From: Oscillospiraceae bacterium
GTDB lineage: Bacteria > Bacillota > Clostridia > Oscillospirales > Oscillospiraceae
Direction: 5' to 3'
Assembly (NCBI GenBank): GCA_020025675.1
Contig: JAHHRS010000016.1
Location: 1-37,168, forward strand
Length of the DNA stretch: 37,168 bases
Shown: positions 1 to 8,522 of the stretch, piece by piece
Layout: each line of letters starts with the position of its first letter
Position numbering within the stretch: position 1 is the stretch's first letter
Made by a program: the position numbers and the translations under genes
Notes under the pieces: model-generated
Told to the model about the DNA's origin: nothing
The model's input: only the letters and a program-made list of their open reading frames with translations
Databases searched by the model: none

Positions 1-134
1 ATTTAAGAGTAGGTTTTATAGATAATGTTTGCAAATATTTAATATCCACTTTTAAATGGAAATATGTTACAATAAGAAAAGTACATATTTAATGATAAAA
101 TGTAATTATGATCAACTCAGACGGAGAATTTCAA

Positions 135-341
135 TTATTTTCTCTGAGCATCAGTCACAGCATTACTAAAATATCCGCAAATCCTTTTCCCTCCGGTTTT
201 CATTGAAAGCAGATTCAACTTTTCTACGTGTTGAACCATGTATTTTTCTTCTGTCTCGTCATGAGATAATGGACGAACTGATCGAAAACATAATGTAGTT
301 GCTTTGACGGTTGGAGAAAAATATATTAACTCTGGAATATG
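135..341 (-). pseudogene. possible remnant of a minus-strand gene upstream of the AraC regulator
   Basis: A minus-strand frame stays open for 68 codons and ends at a TAA at 135-137. Its only internal ATG that could be a start (237-239) gives a 34-residue peptide ending NAVTDAQRK. The composition is mixed and protein-like rather than low-complexity, but there is no clear ribosome binding site, and upstream the frame closes at a stop beside the AraC gene. It could be the 3' remainder of a decayed gene or a chance open frame. I recognise no family. The rest of 1-356 is AT-rich and shows no other gene. Confidence 0.2.
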
Positions 342-392
342 AGTTTAATTTGATGCGTGACTTTCTTGCCTTATCTATGGAGACTTTTTCTT

Positions 393-1568
393 ATGATGCT
401 TCACTATCTTACAAAATCCAATTTCGCAGACTTTGGGACTGTGCTTGACGCTGAACCGGGAGGTGAGGAACTGCCCCTCGATGACGGTTGGCTCAGCTTT
501 ACTAAAAATGTTATTCAGGAATACACTTTCTATCATTCCGAAGACTGTGTATATCTTTCTCCCTGTTCCAGTATGACAGTTCTAAGAGTTATGACTGATG
601 CTGAAAACGGAGCAATACGTGCATTTTACCTTGATAGGCCTGTTTGCATTAACCCCAATGTGCTTTTTCAGGTAATGCCCTTTAATTCTGAGTGTGTTTT
701 CAGGTTATTCATGCGCAATGGCTACCCTCTCTCCGGTTACTACATGCCGGATGTTAGGGTGGACTGCAAAATTGAGTCCAGTATGGCACTCAGTGAGATA
801 TTTTCACTTTTTTATCAGGAAAAAGAAAAGGGCTTTTGCTTTAAAGGTGAAGCTCATCAGCAATATGAGCTTGTGTATGTGGATGTAGGCCAAGTTCATA
901 ATGTAGTAAACTCCACTGACTATATTCTTTATCAGGGAGATATGATGCTGATTGGTCCAAATCAATGGCACAGTCAGTATACTGATGAATCTCACCATGC
1001 CTGTTTCATAACAATTACATTTAACTGGGATTGCCAATATGCCGCTTTACTGTTTAATCAGGTAATACACCTTCAGAAATCTCAGTCTCAGCTCCTGAAA
1101 GCTATGATAGAGGAATCCCGCTGCGACCAATTTATGAGTGAAGAGCTTATTCTTTGTTATTTAAAGCAGCTGCTGCTACTGCTTGTTCGCCAACAGCACA
1201 AGGGAGAATCTGTTCCTCCGGAGAAGAAAATGGTCACAATTATCAGTGAGGGCAGCATAGTTGAAGAGGCAGTAAACTACATAAAAAGCCATATATACCA
1301 GCGTCTTACGGTAAGCAGTGTGGCAGCACATGTTAATGTCAGCCCTTCACATCTAAGTGTTCTCTTCAGCAAAGCTTTGAATCAGTCACCAAGTGAATTT
1401 ATCAGAAAATATAAAATGGAAGAAAGCAAGCATATGATCCGCGAAGGAACTATGAATTTTACCGAAATAGCAGAAAAACTTTCATATGCAAATATTCACC
1501 ATTTCTCTAACCAATTTAAGACAACCTTTGGCATGAGTCCTACTGAATATTCTCGTTCACTGAAATAA
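393..1568 (+). CDS. AraC-family transcriptional regulator with N-terminal cupin-like domain
   Basis: A DNA-binding regulator of about 391 residues. The last ~100 residues are a classical AraC double helix-turn-helix: a first helix pair around LTVSSVAAHVNVSPSHLSVLF and a second around FTEIAEKLSYANIHHFSNQF, ending in the typical GMSPTEYSRSLK. The N-terminal two thirds look like a cupin-type effector-binding region; the stretch with GDMMLIGPNQWHSQY is typical of AraC sugar- or ligand-sensing cupins. I chose the ATG at 393 because GGAG at 379-382 sits 10 nt upstream; a GTG at 357 in the same frame lacks such a site. The gene stands alone, convergent with phoR, so its target cannot be read from context; it may lie left of the window. 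Ligand unknown. Confidence 0.88.
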   Translation: MMLHYLTKSNFADFGTVLDAEPGGEELPLDDGWLSFTKNVIQEYTFYHSEDCVYLSPCSSMTVLRVMTDAENGAIRAFYLDRPVCINPNVLFQVMPFNSECVFRLFMRNGYPLSGYYMPDVRVDCKIESSMALSEIFSLFYQEKEKGFCFKGEAHQQYELVYVDVGQVHNVVNSTDYILYQGDMMLIGPNQWHSQYTDESHHACFITITFNWDCQYAALLFNQVIHLQKSQSQLLKAMIEESRCDQFMSEELILCYLKQLLLLLVRQQHKGESVPPEKKMVTIISEGSIVEEAVNYIKSHIYQRLTVSSVAAHVNVSPSHLSVLFSKALNQSPSEFIRKYKMEESKHMIREGTMNFTEIAEKLSYANIHHFSNQFKTTFGMSPTEYSRSLK

Positions 1569-1600
1569 ATTATGATTTTTGTTTTTAAAAATTTAAGCTA

Positions 1601-1637
1601 AAGGCAGACACATGAAAAAACCGTGTCTGCCTTTTTT
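1601..1637 (+). terminator. Rho-independent terminator of the AraC gene
   Basis: An 11-bp stem (AAGGCAGACAC at 1601-1611 with GTGTCTGCCTT at 1623-1633) is followed by a run of T. It lies 33 nt after the AraC stop codon. The A-rich loop side could also slow transcripts arriving from phoR on the other strand. Confidence 0.88.
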
Positions 1638-1683
1638 ATGGTTAATTAAATTTCAGTTTAATTGAGACTATCCCTAAAATTTT

Positions 1684-1732
1684 GTAAACCTCCGTTGAGT
1701 TGCACCTTTTCTGCACCCCCACGGAGGTTTAC
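1684..1732. repeat. 12-bp perfect inverted repeat downstream of phoR
   Basis: GTAAACCTCCGT (1684-1695) is repeated in inverted orientation as ACGGAGGTTTAC (1721-1732) around a 25-nt loop that itself contains two copies of GCACC. It lies 22 nt beyond the phoR stop but has no U-tract on either strand, so it is not a standard terminator. It may protect the phoR mRNA 3' end or be a small dispersed repeat. Confidence 0.6.
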
Positions 1733-1753
1733 ATAATTTGCGGAACAATCTCC

Positions 1754-3418
1754 CTAATTACTTTTAGCCTTAAAAGAAACTGTAATATTGGTGCCTAAGC
1801 CCGGTTCGCTTTGTAATTCAATATTAGCATCATGGAGTTTTACTGCATGCTTTACAATAGAAAGTCCAAGCCCAGTACCGCCAATCTCTTTTGAGTGACT
1901 TTTATCAACCCTATAAAAGCGCTCAAAAATTCGATCCTGATGTTCAGCCGGTATTCCAATACCTGTATCTGACACAGTCAGCCGAACGGTCTTTACATCT
2001 TTCTTTACTGATACCGTAACACTTCCGCCCTTATGATTGTATTTTATGGCATTATCACATAGGTTATATATGATTCCCTGCAGGAGCTGTGGTATTCCAA
2101 TAATAAAGCTGTCTTCACCCGTCACTGTAATTTTCACATCAGCTGCCTCTGCTACCGGAGCTAAGCTTTCTGCTGTTTTTTTCGCCAGAGAATACAGATT
2201 TACCTCTTCACGTTCCATATCATTTGCCCCTTCGTCCAGATGTGAAAGTTTAATTATGTCTTCCACCAATCTGATCATTCTCTGGGCCTCAGTGTATATC
2301 TGTGCAGAGAAGTTTACCATATCCTTTTCTTTAACCATACCGTTAGACATTAATTCTGCACAACCGGAAATAGTATGCAGCGGCGTTTTCAATTCATGGG
2401 ATACATTTGCAGTAAATTCCCGGCGCATCTGCTCGATTTTCTCTTTTTCGGTTACATCAAGTAAAAGCATTACCATGCCGGAAACCTTGCCCTTTGAGAC
2501 TATCGGACTCACATCTATCTGATATTTCCCGTCTGCCAACTCTATAACTTTTTCTGCATATTTTCCGTTGCTTGCTTTTAAAAGCAGTTCCTGCAATTCA
2601 GGGCTGCGGTTTACTGACAGAATGAATTTTCCAACGCAGGAGGAGTCTGTACCGAATAGTTTCATTGCAGCAGGATTAATACTCAAAATAACTCGTTTGC
2701 TGCTGAGCAAAACAATTCCCTCTGTCATGCCCGTTGTTACTGCTTCAAATTCCCGCTGCTTTTGCAGCAACTCGTCGCTCTGACGTTTAATCTGCTGCTG
2801 CTGTATGTTTATTCTACGTAAAAGAGGTGATAATTCATCATAGCCGTCATTGCTCAAAGGTTCATCAAGGTTAAGCTCATTGAGAGGCTTGACAATTTTT
2901 TTGGATAAACGTAAGGCTAAAAGAAGCGAAAGAAACGCAGCTACAATACAAATAATTATAATTGGCCACAACATACTTAAAAACAGTTTAAGCAGTGTAT
3001 TCTGCGGTTCGGAAAGTCGGATCACAGTTCCGTCATCCAAGCGTTGAGCGTAATAAATAGAACGTTCAAGTAAAGTATTGGAATAACGTGTACTTTCTCC
3101 TGTACCCTGTGACATGGCCTCCTTTACTTCTTCTCGCTGTAAATGATTTTCCATTTCTGTCAAATCATATTCGTTGTCCAAAAGTACAGTACCATCAGTG
3201 TCAATCCACGTTATACGGTAATCACTGTCATCCAGCCCATCAAAATAATTTATCCCCTCGTGATTTACTCCCTGAGCAACAAAATTTGTCTGTGTTTTAA
3301 GCTGTGACAGCTTCACGTCGGAAAAATTATTGTAGAGAACAACAGTAAATGATCCTACAAATATAAGAAAAATGCTAATTGAAACAAGGAAAATGGAACG
3401 AAAAATACGTTTTGTCAC
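1754..3418 (-). CDS. phoR: PhoR-type phosphate-sensing membrane histidine kinase
   Basis: A 554-residue sensor kinase. The first membrane segment is at about residues 8-29, an extracytoplasmic sensor part follows to ~145, and the second membrane segment is at ~146-171, followed by a HAMP-like linker and a PAS domain (~222-320). The HisKA domain carries the phosphorylated histidine in NVSHELKTPLH (H341). The HATPase domain shows the N-box (NLCDNAIKY, N456), the G1 box (DTGIGIP, ~484) and the G2 box (GGTGLGLSIVK, ~513). This is the PhoR/ResE layout. It overlaps phoB by 4 nt, so the two are translationally coupled. It is expected to phosphorylate PhoB when the Pst/PhoU complex signals phosphate shortage. 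PhoR is assigned because the pst-phoU operon is adjacent; the sequence alone could also fit a ResE/WalK-like kinase. Confidence 0.9.
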   Translation of the reverse strand: MTKRIFRSIFLVSISIFLIFVGSFTVVLYNNFSDVKLSQLKTQTNFVAQGVNHEGINYFDGLDDSDYRITWIDTDGTVLLDNEYDLTEMENHLQREEVKEAMSQGTGESTRYSNTLLERSIYYAQRLDDGTVIRLSEPQNTLLKLFLSMLWPIIIICIVAAFLSLLLALRLSKKIVKPLNELNLDEPLSNDGYDELSPLLRRINIQQQQIKRQSDELLQKQREFEAVTTGMTEGIVLLSSKRVILSINPAAMKLFGTDSSCVGKFILSVNRSPELQELLLKASNGKYAEKVIELADGKYQIDVSPIVSKGKVSGMVMLLLDVTEKEKIEQMRREFTANVSHELKTPLHTISGCAELMSNGMVKEKDMVNFSAQIYTEAQRMIRLVEDIIKLSHLDEGANDMEREEVNLYSLAKKTAESLAPVAEAADVKITVTGEDSFIIGIPQLLQGIIYNLCDNAIKYNHKGGSVTVSVKKDVKTVRLTVSDTGIGIPAEHQDRIFERFYRVDKSHSKEIGGTGLGLSIVKHAVKLHDANIELQSEPGLGTNITVSFKAKSN

Positions 3419-4089
3419 GTTCTAACCTCCATCCTATATCCAACGCCGCGAACTGTCTCTATGTAGTTTCCGCATGTACCAAGCTTTGTGCGCAAAGTGC
3501 CTATATGTACATCCACCGTCCGAGTCTCTCCGATAAAATCAGTTCCCCAAATGCTTTGCAGAAGCTGATCACGGCTGAAAACTCTGCCCAGATTTTCCAT
3601 AAACTTTTTAAGAAGGTCATATTCTTTAAGTGTAAGCTGAACACGTTCTCCGTTAGCATAAACTGTATGCTCTCCTGTATTAATACTCAGATTCCCGGCC
3701 TCAAGGATTTTAGACGCATCTTTAGGAGCCATACGTCTCAGTACCGCTTTTACACGGGATATCATTTCCATCATGCCGAACGGTTTAGCCAGATAGTCAT
3801 CAGCTCCCAAGTCAAGTCCCACCACTTTGTCATATTCCGTCCCCTTAGCCGTTGTCATAATAACAGGAATATTATCTGTGGAAAGATTACTGCGCAATTG
3901 TTTCAAAATCGAAAGCCCGTCCTCACCTGGCAGCATAATATCAAGCATTATAAGGTCCGGTTTCTCTGACTTCAGCGCTTCAAAAAAACTGCTTCCTTCA
4001 CTAAATCCTTTCGCCTCAAAACCGGATGAGTTTAAAGTATATATCATTAAATCGCGGATACCCTGATCATCTTCCACGCAATAAATCAT
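3415..4089 (-). CDS. phoB: PhoB/PhoP-type phosphate response regulator (OmpR family)
   Basis: A 224-residue two-component regulator. The receiver domain (1-~120) has the acidic pair ED at 6-7, the phospho-acceptor Asp50 in LIMLD, the conserved Thr in MTTAKG and the Lys in LAKPFG. The C-terminal winged helix (~128-222) has the OmpR-type stretch LTLKEYDLLKKF and ends VRGVGYRME. It is co-transcribed with the overlapping phoR and lies downstream of phoU, separated from it by a terminator and its own promoter. It should bind the Pho box in front of pstS and activate phosphate-uptake genes when phosphorylated. The name is based on context plus family. Confidence 0.91.
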   Translation of the reverse strand: MIYCVEDDQGIRDLMIYTLNSSGFEAKGFSEGSSFFEALKSEKPDLIMLDIMLPGEDGLSILKQLRSNLSTDNIPVIMTTAKGTEYDKVVGLDLGADDYLAKPFGMMEMISRVKAVLRRMAPKDASKILEAGNLSINTGEHTVYANGERVQLTLKEYDLLKKFMENLGRVFSRDQLLQSIWGTDFIGETRTVDVHIGTLRTKLGTCGNYIETVRGVGYRMEVRT

Positions 4090-4142
4090 TAGTTTGTCAC
4101 TTCTTTCTCTAATTTTAAACCTTATTTATTATATGTGATAAC

Positions 4143-4171
4143 ATTATAAATGCTAACCAAGGCTTTGTAAA
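4143..4171 (-). promoter_or_regulatory. sigma-A-type promoter of phoB-phoR
   Basis: On the minus strand TTTACA (4166-4171) and TATAAT (4143-4148) are separated by exactly 17 bp. The -10 is 54 nt before the phoB start. Because it lies after the phoU terminator, phoBR can be expressed independently of the pst operon. Confidence 0.78.
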
Positions 4172-4212
4172 GTTTTTGCCCTGCCAACATTTATATTTAC
4201 ACTTAAACTATA

Positions 4213-4260
4213 TAACAAAAAAAGTAAAAGGTAAAGAGTCTTTTATCACTCTTTACCTTT
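4213..4260 (-). terminator. Rho-independent terminator after phoU
   Basis: A perfect 13-bp stem (AAAGGTAAAGAGT at 4227-4239 with its complement at 4248-4260) is followed on the minus strand by a T-rich tract read from 4223 down to 4213. It closes the pstSCAB-phoU operon 11 nt after the phoU stop. Confidence 0.9.
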
Positions 4261-4271
4261 AATGTCTGTGC

Positions 4272-4928
4272 TTATTCCGTTTGGGAATGGTCTGCATGCT
4301 GCCCCGTAATTGAAAACTCAACCCATTCCGCAATATTAGTGGCATGGTCTCCTATACGTTCAAAATACTTAGCAATCATCAGCAAGTCCAGAGCATACTC
4401 CCCATCCATTGGGTTTTTGGAAATAACTTCGATTAGGTTTGTTTTAACCTTGTTAAAGCAATCATCTACAACATCGTCATAAGAAATAACCGCTTCAGAC
4501 AATGCAAGGTCTTTATTAACATATGCGTCTATGCTGTCCGTAACCATTTTAGTTGCAGCAGTAGCCATTTCATGAATTTTGTCGTGTGAAGGGATATGAT
4601 GACCTTTTAAATAGGAAATAATCTCCGCAATATCCTCGGCCTGATCGCCTATTCTCTCCATATCCGTAATCATTTTAAGTGCCGCAGAAATTTGTCTCAA
4701 ATCACCTGCCACCGGCTGCTGCTGCAAAAGCAGTTTCAAGCACAGTGACTCAATGTCACGCTCCATCTGATCAATTTCATCATCCAGTGTGACAACCTTT
4801 TTTGCCAAGTCTTTTTCGTTGCCGGTAAGAGCTTTTGCAACCAATGCGATAGCCTCTTCGCATAAAGCTCCCATCATAGTTAATTCCTGATTTAAAAGCG
4901 AAAGCTGTTCGTCAAAACGTTTTCTCAT
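4272..4928 (-). CDS. phoU: PhoU phosphate-signalling regulator
   Basis: A 218-residue cytoplasmic all-helical protein made of two PhoU repeats. Each carries the metal-binding signature ERIGDxAxxIAE: MERIGDQAEDIAE in the first and FERIGDHATNIAEW in the second. The length fits the family (215-240). PhoU links the Pst transporter to PhoR, damping kinase activity when phosphate is sufficient, and restrains phosphate uptake. It is the last gene of the pst operon and starts on the final base of pstB's stop codon, so expression is coupled to pstB. Confidence 0.95.
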   Translation of the reverse strand: MRKRFDEQLSLLNQELTMMGALCEEAIALVAKALTGNEKDLAKKVVTLDDEIDQMERDIESLCLKLLLQQQPVAGDLRQISAALKMITDMERIGDQAEDIAEIISYLKGHHIPSHDKIHEMATAATKMVTDSIDAYVNKDLALSEAVISYDDVVDDCFNKVKTNLIEVISKNPMDGEYALDLLMIAKYFERIGDHATNIAEWVEFSITGQHADHSQTE

Positions 4929-5683
4929 TATCCAAACCTCCCGGTTATATAATCCTCTGTTCTCTTATCCTCAGGCTGGGAAAACATTTTCTCTGTATTA
5001 CCGAATTCCACTAACTCACCAAGCAGGAAAAATGCAGTCTGGTCGGAAATTCGTACTGCCTGCTGCATATTGTGAGTTACAATAATTATAGTATACCTAT
5101 CCTTTAACTGAAGCGCAAGCTCTTCAATTTTAGAGGTTGAAATGGGGTCCAATGCGCTGGTTGGTTCATCCATAAGTAACACTTCAGGTTTCACAGCCAA
5201 AGCCCGGGCAATACACAGTCTTTGCTGCTGACCTCCGGAAAGTCCCAAAGCATTTTTCTTCAGCCTGTCTTTAACTTCGTCCCAAATTGCTGCGTCTCTC
5301 AGGGACTCTTCAACTATTTCATCCAGTTTAAGACGATTTGTAATGCCATGAGTCCTTGGACCGTAGGCTATATTATCATAAATACTCATAGGAAAGGGAT
5401 TTGGTTTTTGGAAAACCATACCAATTTCCTTGCGTAACATATTCACGTCCACAGACGGTGCAAAAATATCACTGTCCTTATAGCAGATTTTACCTGTTAT
5501 TTTTACGTCCGGAATTAAATCATTCATACGGTTCAGTGTCTTCAAAAAAGTAGACTTGCCGCAGCCTGATGGCCCGATCAGAGCCGTTATGCTCTTTTCA
5601 GGGATTTCTACGTTTATATTGTGCAAAGCCTGAGCATTTCCATACCACAGACAAAGGTCATTAACAGTAATGATGTTACTCAT
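4928..5683 (-). CDS. pstB: phosphate ABC transporter ATP-binding protein PstB
   Basis: A 251-residue ABC ATPase that powers phosphate import. It has Walker A GPSGCGKST (~37-45), a Q-loop in FQKPNPFPMS, which is characteristic of PstB, the signature LSGGQQQRLCIARALA, Walker B LLMDEPTSALDP and the switch histidine in VTHNMQQ. It overlaps pstA by 4 nt and phoU by 1 nt, which indicates tight coupling. It acts as a dimer at the inner face of the membrane on PstC/PstA. Confidence 0.97.
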   Translation of the reverse strand: MSNIITVNDLCLWYGNAQALHNINVEIPEKSITALIGPSGCGKSTFLKTLNRMNDLIPDVKITGKICYKDSDIFAPSVDVNMLRKEIGMVFQKPNPFPMSIYDNIAYGPRTHGITNRLKLDEIVEESLRDAAIWDEVKDRLKKNALGLSGGQQQRLCIARALAVKPEVLLMDEPTSALDPISTSKIEELALQLKDRYTIIIVTHNMQQAVRISDQTAFFLLGELVEFGNTEKMFSQPEDKRTEDYITGRFG

Positions 5684-6543
5684 AAACTTCTCCTTTTCTT
5701 AAAATACCGGCCAACAAGCGCAACCAGTACATTTACCAGCAAAGTCAGTAAAATTAAGATGGCGGCAATAGCAAATGCTACGCTGAATTCACCCTGCTCT
5801 TTTGCATAAAAATAAAGAGCAACGGTCAAAGTGGCACCTGATTTGCCCAAGCCGGCAAATAAACCATTTAGTGAATGGGCAACCCCTGCTGTAAACAGCA
5901 GGGCAGCTGACTCTCCTAAAATTCGTCCGACAGTAAGAATACAGCCGGTAATTACTCCGTCTACACATCCCGGCAGCACCACCGTTCTGATTACGCGCCA
6001 CTTTCCTGCGCCAAGACCAAAAGCACCTTCACGGTAACTCTGAGGTACGGTTTTAAGACTCTCCTGTGTTGTTCGCATGATCGTAGGTAAATTCATAATC
6101 ACAAGTGTTAGCGCACCTGCCAAAAGAGAAGTCTGCATATTTAAAAACTCACAAAAGAACAGCATTCCTACTAAACCGTAAATAATAGACGGTATTCCAG
6201 AGAGGGTTTCGGCTGCATATTCAATTGCCGCAACCAATCTCTTGTTTTTGGCGTACTCCGTCAAATAAATTGCCGCTCCCACGCCCAAAGGTATTACGAA
6301 GACCAATGTAGCCAAAATTATGTAAACCGTATTTAAAATATCGGGTAAGATTCCTATGCGGTCTGATAAGTAGCTGGGTGCTGTGGACAAAAGCTCCCAT
6401 GTGATATTGGGTAAGCCCTTTACAAGTACATATATAACCAAAAACAACGCCAACGCAGAAGTAAGGACAGCCGACACTGCCATCAGTGTTTTCATAAGGC
6501 CTATATAAAATTTTCTCTTTCCGGCAATCTGATTTTTAGGCAT
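5680..6543 (-). CDS. pstA: phosphate ABC transporter permease PstA
   Basis: A 287-residue integral membrane protein with about six predicted helices; the first is at ~15-40. The permease loop that contacts PstB carries the motif EGAFGLGAGKWRVIRTVVLPG (EAA loop). The segment ETLSGIPSIIYGLVGMLFF is typical of PstA/PstC. It follows pstC with only 2 nt between the genes. It forms the membrane channel with PstC. Confidence 0.95.
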   Translation of the reverse strand: MPKNQIAGKRKFYIGLMKTLMAVSAVLTSALALFLVIYVLVKGLPNITWELLSTAPSYLSDRIGILPDILNTVYIILATLVFVIPLGVGAAIYLTEYAKNKRLVAAIEYAAETLSGIPSIIYGLVGMLFFCEFLNMQTSLLAGALTLVIMNLPTIMRTTQESLKTVPQSYREGAFGLGAGKWRVIRTVVLPGCVDGVITGCILTVGRILGESAALLFTAGVAHSLNGLFAGLGKSGATLTVALYFYAKEQGEFSVAFAIAAILILLTLLVNVLVALVGRYFKKRRSL

Positions 6544-6545
6544 TC

Positions 6546-7415
6546 TTATTCCTCCTTATTGCGTTTCAGGAAAAAATTCAGCGTTGCGTTTATAAGCATG
6601 ATAAACAGGAACAATACCAATGCAATTGAAAACAACGCCTGCTGCTGCAAACCGCTGGAATAGGACATTTCACTTGCGACAGCAGTTGTGAGAAATCTGA
6701 CACTTTGAAACAAAGACGGCATATTAGGTACATTGCCGGACACCATCATAACCGCAGTAGCTTCTCCGATGGCTCGTCCTACACCAAGTACAACAGCCGC
6801 AGCAATACCGCTTTTTGCAGCAGGCACGGAAACCTTAAAATATGTTTCCACAGGTGTTGCCCCAAGGGCGAGAGAGGCGTCCTCATATTCTTTAGGTACA
6901 GCTTCAAGCGCCGTAATTGAAACATCGATAATTGATGGCAAAATCATGACGCCAAGCACTACGATTGCCGCCAGAAGGCTGGAGCCGTCGGGAAGGTTAA
7001 AGCATGTTCTGATTGCAGGCACCAGAACTATCATACCAACCAGACCATATACAACTGACGGAATTCCGGCAAGTAATCCAACAGCGGAGGTAACCACATT
7101 TTTAACTGCAGGTGAAGCAATTTTTGCAAGATAAACGGCTGTCAAAAATCCGATGGGAACGCCGAGGAGAATAGCTCCCGCTGTACCATATATGCTGGTG
7201 AGTATAAAGGGAAGAATTCCAAATGCCGGTTCTGCTGCTGTGGATGCCCACGTTTCCCCGAATAGAAACTTAAACAGTCCAATTTTATGAATTGCCGGAA
7301 TACCTGACATCACCAAATATACCGTAATGAGAAGGACGCATCCAACTGTAATTAACCCCAGAATAAGAAACACGCCGTGAATTACATTTTCTACAAGGTA
7401 CTTTTTGTGTTTCAA
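6546..7415 (-). CDS. pstC: phosphate ABC transporter permease PstC
   Basis: A 289-residue membrane permease with about six helices, the first at ~12-36. It contains LLAGIPSVVYGLVGM and the EAA-type loop EYEDASLALGATPVETYFKV, as in PstC. Translation appears to start at a TTG codon (7413-7415 read on the minus strand) preceded by AAAGGAAA. The first gene, pstS, lies 62 nt upstream and the gap holds a terminator-like hairpin, so the permease should be made in lower amounts than the binding protein. Confidence 0.95.
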   Translation of the reverse strand: MKHKKYLVENVIHGVFLILGLITVGCVLLITVYLVMSGIPAIHKIGLFKFLFGETWASTAAEPAFGILPFILTSIYGTAGAILLGVPIGFLTAVYLAKIASPAVKNVVTSAVGLLAGIPSVVYGLVGMIVLVPAIRTCFNLPDGSSLLAAIVVLGVMILPSIIDVSITALEAVPKEYEDASLALGATPVETYFKVSVPAAKSGIAAAVVLGVGRAIGEATAVMMVSGNVPNMPSLFQSVRFLTTAVASEMSYSSGLQQQALFSIALVLFLFIMLINATLNFFLKRNKEE

Positions 7416-7433
7416 TCTTGATTTCCTTTCTTT

Positions 7434-7468
7434 AAAAAAATCGGCGGCTACATTAAAGCCGCCGATTT
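7434..7468 (-). terminator. intra-operon terminator/attenuator between pstS and pstC
   Basis: On the minus strand a GC-rich 12-bp stem (7457-7468 with 7438-7449, containing CGGCGGCT) with a 7-nt loop is followed immediately by seven T residues. It lies between the pstS stop and the pstC start. Partial termination here would explain high binding-protein and low permease output, a known feature of binding-protein operons; read-through is needed for pstCAB-phoU because I see no other promoter. Confidence 0.82.
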
Positions 7469-7477
7469 CTCAGTTTC

Positions 7478-8287
7478 TTATTTTGCTGCAACAGCGCCTG
7501 CTTTGGAAATTAGTTCGACAGCCTCATCGGAAAGAGCGAAATCAAAGAACTTCTGTGCAACGTCTGAAAGCTTTGTGTCAGCCTTAGTGACCAGAACAAA
7601 GGGTCTCTGCACTACGTAGCTGCCATCCTTTACAGCACTTTCGCTTGGTGCTACACCGCCTACTGAAAGAGGCTTTACAGTGTCTTTAAGAGCTGCGAGA
7701 GAAGCATAACCGATAGCGTCGGGATTGTTTGCAACAGTAGTAATTACGTCGCCGGTGGAGGTCAGTTCCTGACGGTACTTGCAGGAATCTTTGGTTCCGG
7801 TAATGCTTTCAAAGCCGTCACGAGTTCCGCTTCCGGCCTCACGTCCAATCAGTACGATTTCAGTATCGCTGCCACCTACATCTTTCCAGTTAGTAATTTT
7901 GCCTGTGTAGATGTCTGCAATATCTTCTATGCTTAAATCAGAAATTGCGTTCTCAGGATGAACGATAATTGCGATACCGTCATAAGCAAGGACGGTTTCA
8001 GTTAATCCTGATGCCTTTTCTTCGTCCTTCAGAGCACGGCTTGAAAGGCCAATATCGCAGCGCCCTTCCTGAACAGCTGTAATGCCGGAGCCGGAACCGG
8101 TGGGGTTATATGTAAAGGTTACTCCATCGTTTTTCTGCTGAAAAGCTTCACCTATTGTTCCGATAACCTTTTCCATAGAAGTGGAACCATCGGTGGATAC
8201 AGTTCCTGAATTGCTGCTGGAGCAGCCAGCCATAAGAGATACTCCGGTAATTGCAGCCAACGCCATTGCAAGTACACGCTTTTTCAT
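7478..8287 (-). CDS. pstS: phosphate-binding lipoprotein PstS
   Basis: A 269-residue extracellular solute-binding protein. The N-terminus MKKRVLAMALAAITGVSLMAGC is a lipoprotein signal with the lipobox cysteine at residue 22. Phosphate-contacting motifs are visible: STDGSTSMEKVIG near the N-terminus, NPTGSGSGI in the middle and REAGSGTRDGFE later, as in PstS. It is anchored to the outer face of the membrane and hands phosphate to PstC/PstA. It is the first gene of the pst operon, behind a Pho box. Confidence 0.96.
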   Translation of the reverse strand: MKKRVLAMALAAITGVSLMAGCSSSNSGTVSTDGSTSMEKVIGTIGEAFQQKNDGVTFTYNPTGSGSGITAVQEGRCDIGLSSRALKDEEKASGLTETVLAYDGIAIIVHPENAISDLSIEDIADIYTGKITNWKDVGGSDTEIVLIGREAGSGTRDGFESITGTKDSCKYRQELTSTGDVITTVANNPDAIGYASLAALKDTVKPLSVGGVAPSESAVKDGSYVVQRPFVLVTKADTKLSDVAQKFFDFALSDEAVELISKAGAVAAK

Positions 8288-8380
8288 TTTATTACACTCC
8301 TTGATTCTTCTTTGTAGTTATAACCTGTTGGGTTATGAGATGATAATAAAACAACAACATCAAATTCGTTATCCGTGTAT

Positions 8381-8397
8381 TGTAAAATAAGTGTAAA
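8381..8397 (-). promoter_or_regulatory. Pho box (PhoB/PhoP binding site) upstream of pstS
   Basis: On the minus strand two TTTACA hexamers (8392-8397 and 8381-8386) lie in direct repeat exactly 11 bp apart, about 95-110 nt before the pstS start. Direct TT(A/T)ACA-like repeats at 11-bp spacing are the known binding pattern of PhoP in Bacillus. I could not place a convincing -10 element relative to it. Confidence 0.7.
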
Positions 8398-8446
8398 ACC
8401 GTTCTTATTGGTGAACATGAAATCAATAATGCACTGCTCTTGGCGT

Positions 8447-8500
8447 AAAAAATCACCCCGCCTGTTATATAGTATATCATACTGTCTAACAGACGGGGTG
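8447..8500 (-). terminator. Rho-independent terminator after obgE
   Basis: On the minus strand CACCCCGTCTGTTA (8487-8500) pairs, with one mismatch, with the sequence at 8454-8467. The stem extends further through AGTAT/ATACT, and is followed by ATTTTTTA. It closes the rplU-rpmA-obgE unit and separates it from the pstS control region. Confidence 0.85.
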
Positions 8501-8522
8501 CAGTTTAATTTTTCAGTGTCTT

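Noticed and set aside
1684..1732. Insertion-sequence terminal repeats
   Set aside because: There is no transposase, target duplication or partner end nearby, and the arms enclose only 25 nt.
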